A DNA stretch of 64,000 bases from Hydrogenophaga sp. BPS33 (GTDB taxonomy: Bacteria > Pseudomonadota > Gammaproteobacteria > Burkholderiales > Burkholderiaceae_C), in assembly GCF_009859475.1 (NCBI RefSeq), contig NZ_CP044549.1, positions 186,001 to 250,000 on the forward strand, given 5' to 3'. The first letter of the stretch is position 1. Every line of letters starts with the position of its first letter. The position numbers and the translations under genes are program-made. Shown piece by piece: positions 24,393-33,183 of this stretch. The notes below the pieces were generated by a model, which made no database searches, was not told where the DNA came from, and saw only the letters and a list, made by a program, of their open reading frames with translations.

Positions 24393-25175
24393 TCAGACGC
24401 CCAGAGCGTCGATCACGAGTTTGTCATCGCCCTCGGGTCCGGGGACCAGGCGCACCTGGGCGGTCTTGCCCAGCACGGATTCGGGCAAGGGCACTTCGCT
24501 GGTGCGGTAGATGCCCGCGATGGAAATGAGCTCGGGCGCCATCGAGAGCGCAAAGATGCGCGCGTCGCCATTGCCGCGCGCGCCGGCAATGGCTTTGCCA
24601 CGCAGGGGCGCATACACGTGGATATGGCCATCGGCGATGACTTCGGCACCCGGATTGACCATGGCCATGACGACCAGATCGCGGCCCCGTGCGTACACCT
24701 GCTGGCCCGAGCGCAAAGGCTTGTCGATCACGAGCGCACCGGGCGGTGGCAGCGGTGTGGGCGCGGGTTCGGCCTGGGCCACGGGCGCGGACGCCACGGG
24801 TTCGAAAGGGACTGGGGCTGGCGCGTTGCGGTAGATGCTGGCGTCCGGTGCGTTCGTCAGGCCGGCGGCCAAGGCCAACGAAGTCTGCTCGATCGTGCCA
24901 CCACGCACTGCCATCGGCACCAGCCGGTATTCGCGCAGCAAGGCTTGCAGGGCGCCAAAATCGGGCAGGGCGTTGGCTTCGGCGACGTTCAGGGGGTGGA
25001 GGTCGATCACCACCGGGTCGTGATCGAAGAAATCGGGCATGTCGCCAAAGCGTTGGGCCATCTCCCGGGCCAACAACTCGAGATTGGACGACTTGAGCAT
25101 CAGCGCCACCAGTGGCAGGTGGGCGCTTTTGATTTCAAACGTGCTCGGTGCGGTACCTGCTAAGGCGACAGACAT
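24393..25175 (-). CDS. minC: Septum site-determining protein MinC
   Basis: MinC (260 residues) inhibits FtsZ assembly away from mid-cell. The N-terminal domain (FEIKSAHLPLVALMLKSSNLELLAREMAQRF) is joined by a long Pro/Ala-rich linker (about residues 120-155) to the beta-helical C-domain, with QVYARGRDLVVMAMVNPGAEVIADGHIHVYAPLRGKAIAGARGN. The ATG at 25175 is chosen over an in-frame TTG at 25193. It is the first gene of the minCDE operon, and an AT-rich region with an inverted repeat lies upstream. Confidence 0.93.
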   Translation of the reverse strand: MSVALAGTAPSTFEIKSAHLPLVALMLKSSNLELLAREMAQRFGDMPDFFDHDPVVIDLHPLNVAEANALPDFGALQALLREYRLVPMAVRGGTIEQTSLALAAGLTNAPDASIYRNAPAPVPFEPVASAPVAQAEPAPTPLPPPGALVIDKPLRSGQQVYARGRDLVVMAMVNPGAEVIADGHIHVYAPLRGKAIAGARGNGDARIFALSMAPELISIAGIYRTSEVPLPESVLGKTAQVRLVPGPEGDDKLVIDALGV

Positions 25176-25583
25176 GGGCGACAACAGATCCAAAAACAGG
25201 CCAGCGGCAGGAACTCGGGCATGGCCGGTCGCGCTGTGAAGCGGCGGATCTTACCAGCCGCCTCCGGCCGACGTTCAAAGCAGCCCGGCGCAGGTGTCAA
25301 CGCATGTTTCAAGACCGTGGCGGCGAAGTTTTGCACAAATCTGTGTATAACTTTTTAATAAAGACAAAGATATCCACAGATTTGTGGATGGGTCCCAGGT
25401 TGTCCCCATTCGCGAACGCGCCCGCCAGTGCGCTTCACACACACTTGGCCGCATCCCAAGTCTTTGATATTCAAAGAAAAAGGGCGCTTGTCCACACAGA
25501 ACAGCGCCCTCTACTACTACTGCTATTTTTAAATAACAGTATTTATAAAGAAGTCAGAAACCCCTTTTTGCCTTGCGCCAAGC
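25176..25583. other. AT-rich intergenic region between minC and the Spy-like gene
   Basis: These 408 bases hold no gene. They contain the long inverted repeat at 25334-25386, a hairpin AGGGCGC (25481-25487) with GCGCCCT (25504-25510) that could end the minus-strand spy-like transcript or act in either direction, and a run of AT-rich sequence at 25341-25380 and 25511-25560. The region must include the minC promoter on the minus strand. Base composition is strikingly lower in GC than the surroundings. Confidence 0.6.
25334..25386. repeat. 12-bp perfect inverted repeat flanking an AT-rich core with DnaA-box-like sequences
   Basis: CACAAATCTGTG (25334-25345) and its exact reverse complement CACAGATTTGTG (25375-25386) flank 29 very AT-rich bases. 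TGTGTATAA at 25342-25350 is a perfect reverse match to the DnaA box TTATNCACA, and ATATCCACA at 25370-25378 differs from TTATCCACA at one position. It could be an operator for minC, a DnaA-binding control site or a replication-associated element. The role is unproven. Confidence 0.5.
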
Positions 25584-26222
25584 TCAAACCGGGCCGTGCA
25601 TGCGGTGCTGTTCCACCCCTCCGTGGTGGCGGTGGAAGTGCTTGCCACCCCGCTCGCCGCGCATGCCTGCGCGGTGAAAACCGCCCATTTGCTTGGAATC
25701 GAATACTTTTTTCTGCTCGACATCCAGGGACGCATAGAAGCTCTTGATCGCGTCAACGCGTTGGGCCATGGCCGCGTCACGCTGGGCTTTCAGTGCCTGC
25801 ATGCGGTCCAGGCGTTGGGGCGTGGTCAGTTTCGACCAGTCTTCGCGCGGCGCGGGATGTGCCGCGCGGGCTTGGGGCTGCGGCTGTGTCCGGGCCAGAA
25901 AGGCGTTCCAGGAAGCTTCCTGCTCGGGCCGCAGCTGGAGTTCTGCCTTGAACGCCGCCTGGCGTTCGGCCATCTTCTTCTGCATGTGGGCCAGGCGTTC
26001 GGCGCGTTTCTGGTCGCGCTGTTCGGGTGTGAGACGTTTGGGTTTTGGAGCGGGTGGCGTGGCGGCCGGGGTGTTGGCCTGGGCGAGCACGGTGATGGTG
26101 GGGGCTGTACCTGTCGATGCGGGTTGCACCACGGATGCCTGCACCAAGGCCGTGGCGGAGATGCCGACCAGGGCGGTGGCCAGCGTGGCGGCGAGCAGAG
26201 CGCGTTTCGGAAGCTTTGTCAT
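25584..26222 (-). CDS. Periplasmic Spy/CpxP-like LTXXQ protein with His-rich tail
   Basis: A 212-residue exported protein with an N-terminal signal segment (about residues 1-30). The mature part is helical and basic, with Spy-family-like segments LRPEQEASWNAFLARTQ and LDVEQKKVFDSKQ. A striking C-terminus, GGKHFHRHHGGVEQHRMHGPV (split by Gly and Arg), holds six histidines and could bind copper or nickel. It is encoded next to cueR-copZ-copA, so a copper-binding periplasmic chaperone role is a reasonable inference. The ATG at 26222 is chosen. It is separated from cueR by 236 bases and probably has its own promoter. Confidence 0.72.
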   Translation of the reverse strand: MTKLPKRALLAATLATALVGISATALVQASVVQPASTGTAPTITVLAQANTPAATPPAPKPKRLTPEQRDQKRAERLAHMQKKMAERQAAFKAELQLRPEQEASWNAFLARTQPQPQARAAHPAPREDWSKLTTPQRLDRMQALKAQRDAAMAQRVDAIKSFYASLDVEQKKVFDSKQMGGFHRAGMRGERGGKHFHRHHGGVEQHRMHGPV

Positions 26223-26458
26223 GGGAACTCCTGGTGACACGTGGGTTGAAGAACCTCCACGAACACGGCGTTGTCGGGTTGCGGAGTGGCTTCAGTGTCT
26301 GGCGCTGCTGTTTCCGTCCCGTGCCGTCATCGTGGCGGGTACGTAAAGTTTCTTCCCGCTTCTTGCAGCAAATGTGCAAGCGGCGGTCAAATATTCGGAC
26401 GGTTGGGATGCACGGTCGGCGCCGGCCCGTATCTCTTTGCAAACGGCGAGAGTTGTTG

Positions 26459-26965
26459 CTATGCGTATCGGCGTAAGCCTTGCTCCGGGTGCGGGCCCGC
26501 AGGTTGCTCCAGATCGTCCAGGATGGGGCAGTCGGGCCGGTCGTCACCCGGGCACAGGTGCAGCAATTGGTCCAGCGTGCGTTGCATGGCCTGTAGCGCT
26601 TCGATGCGCTGGGCGAGTTCGTCCAGGTGTTTTTGCGTGATGCGTTTGACGCTGGCGCTGCTGCGCCGGCGGTTGTGCCACAGGCTCACCAGTTCGGTGA
26701 TGGCGTCCAGGCCAAAACCCATGTCGCGCGCGCGGCGGATGAAGCGCAGCGTGTGCACATCGGCCAGCTGGTACTGGCGGTAGTTGCTCTCGGTGCGCGG
26801 CACGGCCGCGAGCAGGCCCAGGGATTCGTAGTGGCGCAGCATCTTGGGTGAAATGCCACTGAGCTCGGCCGCCTTGCCGATGCTGACCGGCCAGCGGATC
26901 AGCGCATCGCCAGGGTCGTGCTCTTCGTTTCGTGCCCGCGAACGCGGGGATCGTTCGCTCGGCAT
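26459..26965 (-). CDS. cueR: CueR-type MerR-family copper-responsive activator
   Basis: A 168-residue MerR regulator. The winged helix begins IGKAAELSGISPKMLRHYESLGLL; a long dimerisation helix follows. The metal loop is C138-x7-C146 (CPGDDRPDC), the spacing that selects Cu(I)/Ag(I)/Au(I) in CueR. It has about 30 extra residues before the helix-turn-helix compared with E. coli CueR (135 residues). It starts 4 bases after the copZ stop, so copZ and cueR form an operon. Two promoters with the 19-base spacer that MerR proteins act on lie between copZ and copA. Confidence 0.88.
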   Translation of the reverse strand: MPSERSPRSRARNEEHDPGDALIRWPVSIGKAAELSGISPKMLRHYESLGLLAAVPRTESNYRQYQLADVHTLRFIRRARDMGFGLDAITELVSLWHNRRRSSASVKRITQKHLDELAQRIEALQAMQRTLDQLLHLCPGDDRPDCPILDDLEQPAGPHPEQGLRRYA

Positions 26966-26969
26966 GGCG

Positions 26970-27167
26970 TCAAGCCGCCACCTGGTAGCCTTCTTCGCGG
27001 ATCGCTTCGGCCAGGGCCTCGCGCGTCTGCGTCGACTCCACCTCGACATGGTTCTGGCTGCGGTCGATCTGCACCTGCGCTTGCGGATCGAGCAAGCGGA
27101 TGGCCGTGGTCACGGATTTTTCGCAGTGACCGCAGGTCATGCCTTGCACGTTGAACACTTGTTTCAT
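26970..27167 (-). CDS. copZ: Copper chaperone CopZ (HMA domain)
   Basis: A 65-residue single heavy-metal-associated domain. The Cu(I)-binding motif is GMTCGHC with Cys12 and Cys15, followed by the ferredoxin-like fold. It carries Cu(I) in the cytoplasm to CopA. The ATG at 27167 has AAGGA at a proper distance. The gene is divergent from copA and has a CueR-type promoter at 27205-27235. Confidence 0.92.
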   Translation of the reverse strand: MKQVFNVQGMTCGHCEKSVTTAIRLLDPQAQVQIDRSQNHVEVESTQTREALAEAIREEGYQVAA

Positions 27168-27204
27168 GGCGATGTCCTTCCAGGGGTTGTTGAATGATGG
27201 AGGC

Positions 27205-27235
27205 ATTGTGATCCTTGACATGGTGTCAAGGTCAA
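27205..27235 (-). promoter_or_regulatory. CueR-type promoter of copZ-cueR
   Basis: On the minus strand: -35 TTGACC (27235-27230), exactly 19 bases of spacer (27229-27211), -10 CACAAT (27210-27205). A dyad CCTTGACA-N3-TGTCAAGG (plus strand 27213-27231) sits between the two boxes. This long spacer with a central dyad is diagnostic of MerR-family activation. The predicted RNA start near 27198 leaves a leader of about 30 bases before the copZ ATG. Confidence 0.82.
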
Positions 27236-27272
27236 GCGTTCCAAGTGCCATCACAGTTCGCTACAAGCGGGC

Positions 27273-27303
27273 TTGACCTTCCCATGGTGGTAAAGCTTAT
27301 GCT
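27273..27303 (+). promoter_or_regulatory. CueR-type promoter of copA
   Basis: -35 TTGACC (27273-27278), a 19-base spacer (27279-27297), and -10 TATGCT (27298-27303). The spacer contains CCTTCCCATGGTGGTAAAG, resembling enteric CueR-regulated promoters (TTGACCTTCC...). The -10 box ends only 6 bases before the copA ATG at 27310, so transcription would start at or within a base or two of the start codon. Confidence 0.82.
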
Positions 27304-27309
27304 GGTCAC

Positions 27310-29637
27310 ATGAACACGATCACTGCTTCCACCGACACCGGTGAGTCCCTCCCTACCTATCCACCGACCCAGATCGATCTGGGCATCGGCGGCATGACCT
27401 GCGCTTCTTGCGTCACGCGGGTGGAAAAGGCCTTGCGCAAGCAACCGGGCGTGAGCGATGCGACGGTGAACCTGGCCACCGAGTCGGCGCGCGTGACTTT
27501 GATCGGCGTGGACGAGACCGAGTCGCTGGCGCGCATCAAGCGCGCGGTGCGCGATGCGGGTTACGAGCCGCGCGCGCTGGAAGCGATGGACGCGGACGAT
27601 CAGCACCGCGTGATGGGCGTGCCCCGCGATCTGTGGCCGGTGTTGGTGGGCGTGGTGCTGTCGGCGCCACTGGTGTTGCCGATGGTGGGGGACCTGCTGG
27701 GCCGGCACTGGATGTTGCCGGCCTGGATCCAGTTCTTGCTGGCCACGCCGGTGCAGTTCGTGCTGGGCGCGCGTTTCTACCGGGCCGGTTGGCACGCGCT
27801 CAAGGCGCGCACGGGCAACATGGAATTGTTGGTGGCGATCGGTACCACGGCGGGTTGGGCCTTGTCGACCTGGTTGTGGTGGCGCGCCGAGGCGGGTGCG
27901 GTGCCGCACCTGTACTACGAAGCCTCGGCGGTGGTGATCACGCTGGTGTTGCTCGGCAAATGGCTGGAAGCACGCGCCAAGCGCCAGACTACCGATGCCA
28001 TTCGTGCCCTGCATGCCCTGAGGCCCGAGCGTGCGCACCTGTTGCCCGATGGCGTTCGCCGTACCGAGTTGGCCGACGTGGCGGTCGACGAGTTGCTGGC
28101 GGGTGATGTGATCCGTGTACTGCCTGGCGAACGGTTCGCGGCCGATGGCACGGTGGTGCAGGGCAGCACGCAGGCCGATGAATCGATGCTCACCGGCGAG
28201 GCCATGCCGGTGGCCAAGGCGGTAGGGGATGCGGTCACCGGCGGTTCGCTCAACGGTGAAGGTGCGGTGGACGTGCAGGTGCGAGCCACCGGTGCGCAGA
28301 GTGTGCTGGCCCACATCATCGGCCTGGTGCAGGACGCGCAGGCCGGCAAGGCGCCGGTGCAGCGCATGGTGGACCAGGTGGCCGCGGTGTTCGTGCCGGT
28401 GGTACTGGGCATTGCGCTGATCACCTTGCTCGGTTGGCTGTGGAGTGGAGCGCCGATGGAAGACGCCTTGCTGCACGCGGTCGCGGTGCTGGTGATCGCC
28501 TGCCCGTGTGCGCTGGGCCTGGCCACGCCAGCGGCCATCATGGCCGGCACCGGGGTGGCCGCGCGCCACGGCATTCTGATCAAGGATGCGCAGGCCCTGG
28601 AGATCGCACACAAGGTCGACACCGTGGTGTTCGACAAGACAGGCACTTTGACGCAAGGCCGTCCGCGCTTGCTGGTCATCGAGGCCGCGGAGGGTGTGGA
28701 CGAAATGGCGGTGCTGAAAACGGCCGCGGCCTTGCAGGCGCAGAGCGCGCATCCCTTGGCACGGGCGGTGCTGGATGCGGCTGCCTCGCGCGCGGTCGAG
28801 GTTTCTGCCGATGCCGCGCGCGATGTGCGGACGGTCTCTGGCCGGGGCAACCAGGGTATCGTGAATGGCGCCTTGCTGGCCCTGGGCAGCCTGCGCTGGA
28901 TGGACGAGCTCGGTGCCCAGCTGGGCCCTCTGCAAGCACGCGCACAAGCTTTGCAGCAAGAAGGTGCCACCGTGTCGGTGCTGGCGAGCGAGACTCCCGG
29001 GGAGGCCACGGGTTGGGTGCCGCTGGCGCTGCTGGCTTTCGGTGACGAGCCCAAGACCCATGCGGCCCAGGCGCTGGCGGACTTGCGTGGCCAGGGCATG
29101 CGCCTTTTCCTGGTGTCAGGCGACAACGAGGGAGCGGCGCTGGCCATGGCAAAACGCCTGGGATTGCACGCGGAGCAGGGTGAGGTGATCGCCGAAGTGC
29201 TGCCGGGTGACAAGGCCGCCGTGGTGCGCCGGTTGCGTGGGGCGTCGACCGGCGAACGCACGCACACCGTGGCCATGGTGGGCGATGGTGTGAACGACGC
29301 CCCCGCGTTGGCCGCGGCCGACGTGGGCATGGCAATGAGCCACAGCCAGGGTGCGAGCGCCGATGTGGCGATGCATGCCGCCGGCATCACGCTCATGCGC
29401 GGAGACCCGATGCTGGTGGCGGCCGCGCTGGACGTTTCGCGGCGCACGGTGCGCAAGATCCGGCAGAACCTGTTCTGGGCCTTTGCCTACAACGTGGCGG
29501 GCATCCCCCTGGCGGCACTGGGTTTTCTGAGCCCGGTGGTGGCGGGCGCGGCGATGGCACTGAGTTCGGTGAGCGTGGTGGGCAACGCGCTGTTGCTCAA
29601 GCGGTGGAGGATGAAAAACACCCCCCTGCGCCGCTGA
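27310..29637 (+). CDS. copA: Cu(I)-exporting P1B-type ATPase
   Basis: A 775-residue P1B-1 ATPase that pumps Cu(I) to the periplasm. It has one N-terminal HMA domain (GMTCASC, Cys31 and Cys34), the actuator loop LTGEAMPV, the metal-site helix motif C398-P-C400, the phosphorylated Asp442 in DKTGT, an SAHPLARAV motif, GDGVNDAP, and about eight membrane helices. The copA promoter overlaps the start, so the mRNA is predicted to be leaderless. The last codons and stop (TPLRR) lie inside a dispersed repeat shared with puuC and acvB. Confidence 0.95.
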   Translation: MNTITASTDTGESLPTYPPTQIDLGIGGMTCASCVTRVEKALRKQPGVSDATVNLATESARVTLIGVDETESLARIKRAVRDAGYEPRALEAMDADDQHRVMGVPRDLWPVLVGVVLSAPLVLPMVGDLLGRHWMLPAWIQFLLATPVQFVLGARFYRAGWHALKARTGNMELLVAIGTTAGWALSTWLWWRAEAGAVPHLYYEASAVVITLVLLGKWLEARAKRQTTDAIRALHALRPERAHLLPDGVRRTELADVAVDELLAGDVIRVLPGERFAADGTVVQGSTQADESMLTGEAMPVAKAVGDAVTGGSLNGEGAVDVQVRATGAQSVLAHIIGLVQDAQAGKAPVQRMVDQVAAVFVPVVLGIALITLLGWLWSGAPMEDALLHAVAVLVIACPCALGLATPAAIMAGTGVAARHGILIKDAQALEIAHKVDTVVFDKTGTLTQGRPRLLVIEAAEGVDEMAVLKTAAALQAQSAHPLARAVLDAAASRAVEVSADAARDVRTVSGRGNQGIVNGALLALGSLRWMDELGAQLGPLQARAQALQQEGATVSVLASETPGEATGWVPLALLAFGDEPKTHAAQALADLRGQGMRLFLVSGDNEGAALAMAKRLGLHAEQGEVIAEVLPGDKAAVVRRLRGASTGERTHTVAMVGDGVNDAPALAAADVGMAMSHSQGASADVAMHAAGITLMRGDPMLVAAALDVSRRTVRKIRQNLFWAFAYNVAGIPLAALGFLSPVVAGAAMALSSVSVVGNALLLKRWRMKNTPLRR

Positions 29638-29690
29638 CGCGGCTTCCCCCCTCTCTGGCGCGCCTTCGGCGCTTGGAGGGGGGACGGCAG
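29619..29690 (+). repeat. Dispersed GC-rich repeat, copy A (overlaps copA 3' end)
   Basis: The first 36 bases (29619-29654) are identical to 57916-57951 and similar to 47513-47545. They encode the last residues PLRR and the stop of copA. A hairpin CCCCCC...GGGGGG follows with an inner GCGCGCCTTCGGCGC loop also found in copy C. It probably serves as a 3' structure or terminator. The remaining bases to 29883 hold no gene that I can support. Confidence 0.75.
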
Positions 29691-29883
29691 CTCGGGCCGG
29701 CGTAGCCGTCCCTCGATGCCCCTGGGTTCAGGCACGCGCGCCGGAGGCGGGATGGCAGCTGTTCCCAGAGCCAACGGAGCCGGACCTTCGATGCCTCTGG
29801 TACACGGATACGACAGGTTCTTGACGCACATCAAGGTGCTGTGCGCACCTGGGCGCGATGCTTCGGGGAAGCCGGAGACATCG

Positions 29884-30483
29884 ATGACCACACACCTGAC
29901 CTTGCGCGTCATTCGCGACGAACATGCCAGCCTGAGCGCGATGCTGCGTTCGTTCGTCCAGATGGTTCGGCTGGGGCCGGACATGAATGCGGAGAACGGC
30001 AGTGAACGCTTCTTCGATGCCCTGCGGGCGATGCTGTTCTACATCGACGCGTTTCCCGAAAAGCAGCACCACCCCAAGGAATCGAATCTGCTCTTTCCAC
30101 GCCTGGCGCGGGTAGCGCCTCATGTGATGCCGGCCATCGAACGGCTCGAGCGCGAGCACATGACCAGCGAGGCGCGCGTGCGTGACCTGATGCACCTGCT
30201 CATGGCCTGGGAGTACATGGGGGATTTGCACCGCGCGGCGTTCGAGAACGAGGCGATCCGCTTCGCCAACTTCTACCTGGAACACATGTGGCTGGAGGAA
30301 ACAGAGTTGTTTCCCGTTGCCGAACAGGCGTTGACCGATGACGACTGGCGTACGCTGGACCACGCGTTCGCGCAGAACCGGGACCCCTTGAGCGTGGGGA
30401 TGCCCCGTGACCCGCAGTTCGACCGGTTGTTCACCCGCATCGTGCGGCGTACGCCTGCGCCCTTGGGTCTGGGCGCGACCTGA
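29884..30483 (+). CDS. Hemerythrin (HHE) domain protein
   Basis: A 199-residue four-helix-bundle hemerythrin-like protein. Ligand-type residues are seen in RDEHASLSAML, KQHHPKESNLLFPRL, EREHMTSEARVRDL and YLEHMWLEETELFP, consistent with an HHE non-haem di-iron site. Such cytoplasmic proteins bind O2 or NO, or protect iron-sulfur clusters. The ATG at 29884 was chosen over an upstream open frame. No functional partner is visible next to it; it ends 3 bases from the convergent aminotransferase gene. Confidence 0.85.
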   Translation: MTTHLTLRVIRDEHASLSAMLRSFVQMVRLGPDMNAENGSERFFDALRAMLFYIDAFPEKQHHPKESNLLFPRLARVAPHVMPAIERLEREHMTSEARVRDLMHLLMAWEYMGDLHRAAFENEAIRFANFYLEHMWLEETELFPVAEQALTDDDWRTLDHAFAQNRDPLSVGMPRDPQFDRLFTRIVRRTPAPLGLGAT

Positions 30484-30486
30484 GGG

Positions 30487-31845
30487 TCAGGCTAGCGCGG
30501 CCAGGAGTTCATCGAACGCCCGAAGCAAGCGATCCACATCGGCCTGTTGTGTCGCGGGCGAGACCAGCAGCATGCAGTGAAACGGCGTGAGCAGCACGCC
30601 GCGGTTGAGCATGAACAGGTGGGTGAAGACTTCGAGCGCGCTTTGCGCATGCGCCCGCACGTCCTGCGCATTGCGTGGTGTATGGGGCATGAACTGCAGT
30701 TCCATGCGCGCGCCCAGTCGGGTGATGGTCCAGGGCATGCTGGCGTGGTCGATGCGACGCCGCAAGGCTTGCTCCAGCGACGCCGCCAATGCCAGCACGT
30801 GAGCGTAGTTGGCGGCGCTGTGCAGGTGCTGTAGAGATGCGTCCAACGCCGCCAGCGTGAGGGCATTGCCAGCGAGCGTGGTGCCGATGCCGCTGTGGCC
30901 TTCGGGTGCGGCATCCTTCGCGGCCGTCATGCGCAGGGCCATCTGGTGTGTGAAGCCGTAGACCGCGCAGGGCAGGCCACCGGCCACGGCCTTGCCCACC
31001 ACCAGGAAGTCGGGCGCCAAGCCATGGGCATGCGCATAGCCGCCTCGCGCGGTGGAGATGGTGTGGGTTTCGTCGCACACGAACAAGCTGCCGTGCCGGT
31101 GGCACAGGGCGCGCGCGGCATCCCAGAAGTCGGCCGCCGGGGGCACCAGGCCGAAGTTGGTGAGCGCGGGTTCGGCCAACAGGCAGGCCACGTCGCCCTG
31201 TGCCAGGGCCTCCTCGAGCGCAGCGAGGTCGTTGAAAGGCACGACGCGGGTGAATTCGGCGTGGTTGTGTACGTTGCCCAGCACGGAAGGCCTGGGCAAG
31301 GTGCGCCCCGTGGCGGGGTCCAGGTCGACCAACGTGTCGTCCACCGCGCCGTGGTAACAACCGTCGAACACCAGAACCCGTGAGCGTGCGGTGATGGCGC
31401 GGGCCCAGCGCAGCACGAAACGGTTGGCGTCGCTGGCGGTCAGTGCCATCTGCCACACCGGCAGGCCGAACACGTTCTGCAACTGTTCGCCTACCCGCGC
31501 TGCGCGGTCGGAGGGCAGCATGCAGGTCAAGCCGAGAGCGGCCTGCTCGGCGATGGCCGTCGCAAGTTCGGGCGGGCTGTGGCCGAACATCGCGCCGGTG
31601 TCGCCCAGGCAGAAGTCCGCATAGGCGAGGCCGTCGGCGCAGGTGAGGGTGATACCTTGCGCGGACCGCACGAACAAGGTGGCGGGGCTGGGCCAGTCGC
31701 GCATCCAGTGCAAGGGCACGCCAAACAGGTAATGGGCTTGCGCCGCACGGGCCAGCGCCATGGACTTGGGGTGGGTGGCGATGAAGCGATCGCGCTCGGC
31801 TTGTTGCCGTGTGGCGGCGCGTTCGTTGAACGGATGGCTCGACAT
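30487..31845 (-). CDS. Class III PLP-dependent aminotransferase (glutamate-1-semialdehyde-aminomutase-like)
   Basis: A 452-residue fold-type I PLP enzyme. The cofactor-site segments VFDGCYHGAVDD, VCDETHTISTARGGYAH and the Schiff-base lysine in FLVVGKAVAGGLPCAVYGF are in place, with SGIGTTLAGNALTLAAL beyond. The arrangement is closest to glutamate-1-semialdehyde aminomutase/omega-transaminase-type members rather than SpuC or GabT. It stands alone on the minus strand between hemerythrin and MFS genes. The substrate is unknown. Confidence 0.82.
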   Translation of the reverse strand: MSSHPFNERAATRQQAERDRFIATHPKSMALARAAQAHYLFGVPLHWMRDWPSPATLFVRSAQGITLTCADGLAYADFCLGDTGAMFGHSPPELATAIAEQAALGLTCMLPSDRAARVGEQLQNVFGLPVWQMALTASDANRFVLRWARAITARSRVLVFDGCYHGAVDDTLVDLDPATGRTLPRPSVLGNVHNHAEFTRVVPFNDLAALEEALAQGDVACLLAEPALTNFGLVPPAADFWDAARALCHRHGSLFVCDETHTISTARGGYAHAHGLAPDFLVVGKAVAGGLPCAVYGFTHQMALRMTAAKDAAPEGHSGIGTTLAGNALTLAALDASLQHLHSAANYAHVLALAASLEQALRRRIDHASMPWTITRLGARMELQFMPHTPRNAQDVRAHAQSALEVFTHLFMLNRGVLLTPFHCMLLVSPATQQADVDRLLRAFDELLAALA

Positions 31846-31962
31846 GCCGCCAGCTTACGCGCACGCACGCCGTTCGCGCATGTGGGCCCGAAGCGGATGT
31901 TTTGTGCTGCGCGCAACGGGCACCCGTGCGCAAGGCCGTGCGTGTTCCACAATGGACCGCCC

Positions 31963-33183
31963 ATGCCGCACCCTCAACGCCACCCACCCGCCACACCACC
32001 CGATGACACGCCCTATGTGCGGCTGGCATTGGCGCTCTCGCTCGGTGCGGCGGTGTCGCTGGGCATCACGCGCTTTGCCTATGGCCTGTTGCTGCCGCCG
32101 ATGCGCGAGGACCTGGGCTGGAGCTACACGCTGGCCGGTGCGATGAATACCTTCAATGCGTTGGGCTACCTGCTGGGTGCCTTGATGACACCGTGGCTGA
32201 TGCGGCGCTTCTCGCCCACGGGCGTGTTGCTCACCGGCGCCCTGCTGGCTTCGTTCTTCATGGGGCTGAGTGGTTTCTTCACCGCGGCCTCGCCCCTGCT
32301 GGTGCAGCGTGTGTTGGCAGGGGCGGCCAGTGCGCTCGTGTTCATCGCCGGGGGATTGCTGGCCGCGCGCCTGGGGGCGCAACAACCCCACAGAAGCGGT
32401 TTTCTGTTGGGCCTCTATTACGGCGGCACTGGACTGGGCATCGTGGTGTCCGCCCTCGGTGTGCCGCCGGTGCTGCATGCCGCATCCGCGCAGCCGCACG
32501 GCTGGGCCTGGGCGTGGTGGGCCCTGGCCCTGGTCTGTCTCGTCGCAACGGCGCTGATGGTCTGGCCCGCCAGGGTCCTGGCGTCCCACGCCACCCCCAC
32601 GGTGGGCATGCAGGCGCACGGGGCCCGGGCATGGCGCGTGCGCGACTTCGGCTTCGGCCTGGCGGGTTACGCCGGCTTTGGCGTGGGCTACATCGGTTAC
32701 ATGACGTTCGTGATCGCGCTGCTGCGCGAGCAGGGCAGTCCGGCCGGTGACATCACGGCGTTCTACGCGCTGCTGGGGGTGGCGGTGGTGGCATCGTCGC
32801 GCATCTGGGCGGGCTTGCTCGACCGCCACCGCGATGGCCAGGCCCTGGCGCGGCTCAACGCCTTGCTCGGGACGGCGACCATCGTCCCGGCACTGACCAC
32901 GAGTGCGCCGCTGTTGCTGGCCTCGGGTGTCGTGTTCGGCGCGGTGTTCCTGTCGGTGGTGGCATCGACCACGGCCTTGGTGCGCCACAACCTGCCGCCC
33001 GAGCAATGGGCGGCAGGCATCAGTGCGTTCACGATCGTGTTCGCCCTCGGCCAGATCGTGGGGCCCACGGTGGTGGGCTTCATCGCCGATGGCCCGGGCG
33101 GCCTGGCGCGGGGACTGGTGTTCTCGGCCGTGGCGTTGTGGATCGGCGCAGGGCTGGCCACCCGGCAAAAGGCGCTGGTTTAG
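31963..33183 (+). CDS. MFS transporter, YbfB/YjiJ type
   Basis: A 406-residue inner-membrane major-facilitator protein with about twelve hydrophobic helices. The N-terminus LALALSLGAAVSLGITRFAYGLLLPPMREDLGWSYTLAGAMNTFNALGYLLGA matches the YbfB/YjiJ family. The substrate is not known. It starts 117 bases from the divergent aminotransferase gene and its stop overlaps that of the convergent GST gene by 4 bases. Confidence 0.88.
   Translation: MPHPQRHPPATPPDDTPYVRLALALSLGAAVSLGITRFAYGLLLPPMREDLGWSYTLAGAMNTFNALGYLLGALMTPWLMRRFSPTGVLLTGALLASFFMGLSGFFTAASPLLVQRVLAGAASALVFIAGGLLAARLGAQQPHRSGFLLGLYYGGTGLGIVVSALGVPPVLHAASAQPHGWAWAWWALALVCLVATALMVWPARVLASHATPTVGMQAHGARAWRVRDFGFGLAGYAGFGVGYIGYMTFVIALLREQGSPAGDITAFYALLGVAVVASSRIWAGLLDRHRDGQALARLNALLGTATIVPALTTSAPLLLASGVVFGAVFLSVVASTTALVRHNLPPEQWAAGISAFTIVFALGQIVGPTVVGFIADGPGGLARGLVFSAVALWIGAGLATRQKALV

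Noticed and set aside
25334..25386. Chromosome replication origin
   Set aside because: Only one perfect and one near DnaA box flank the AT-rich core, and dnaA/dnaN are not nearby. I kept it as an unexplained element, not an origin.
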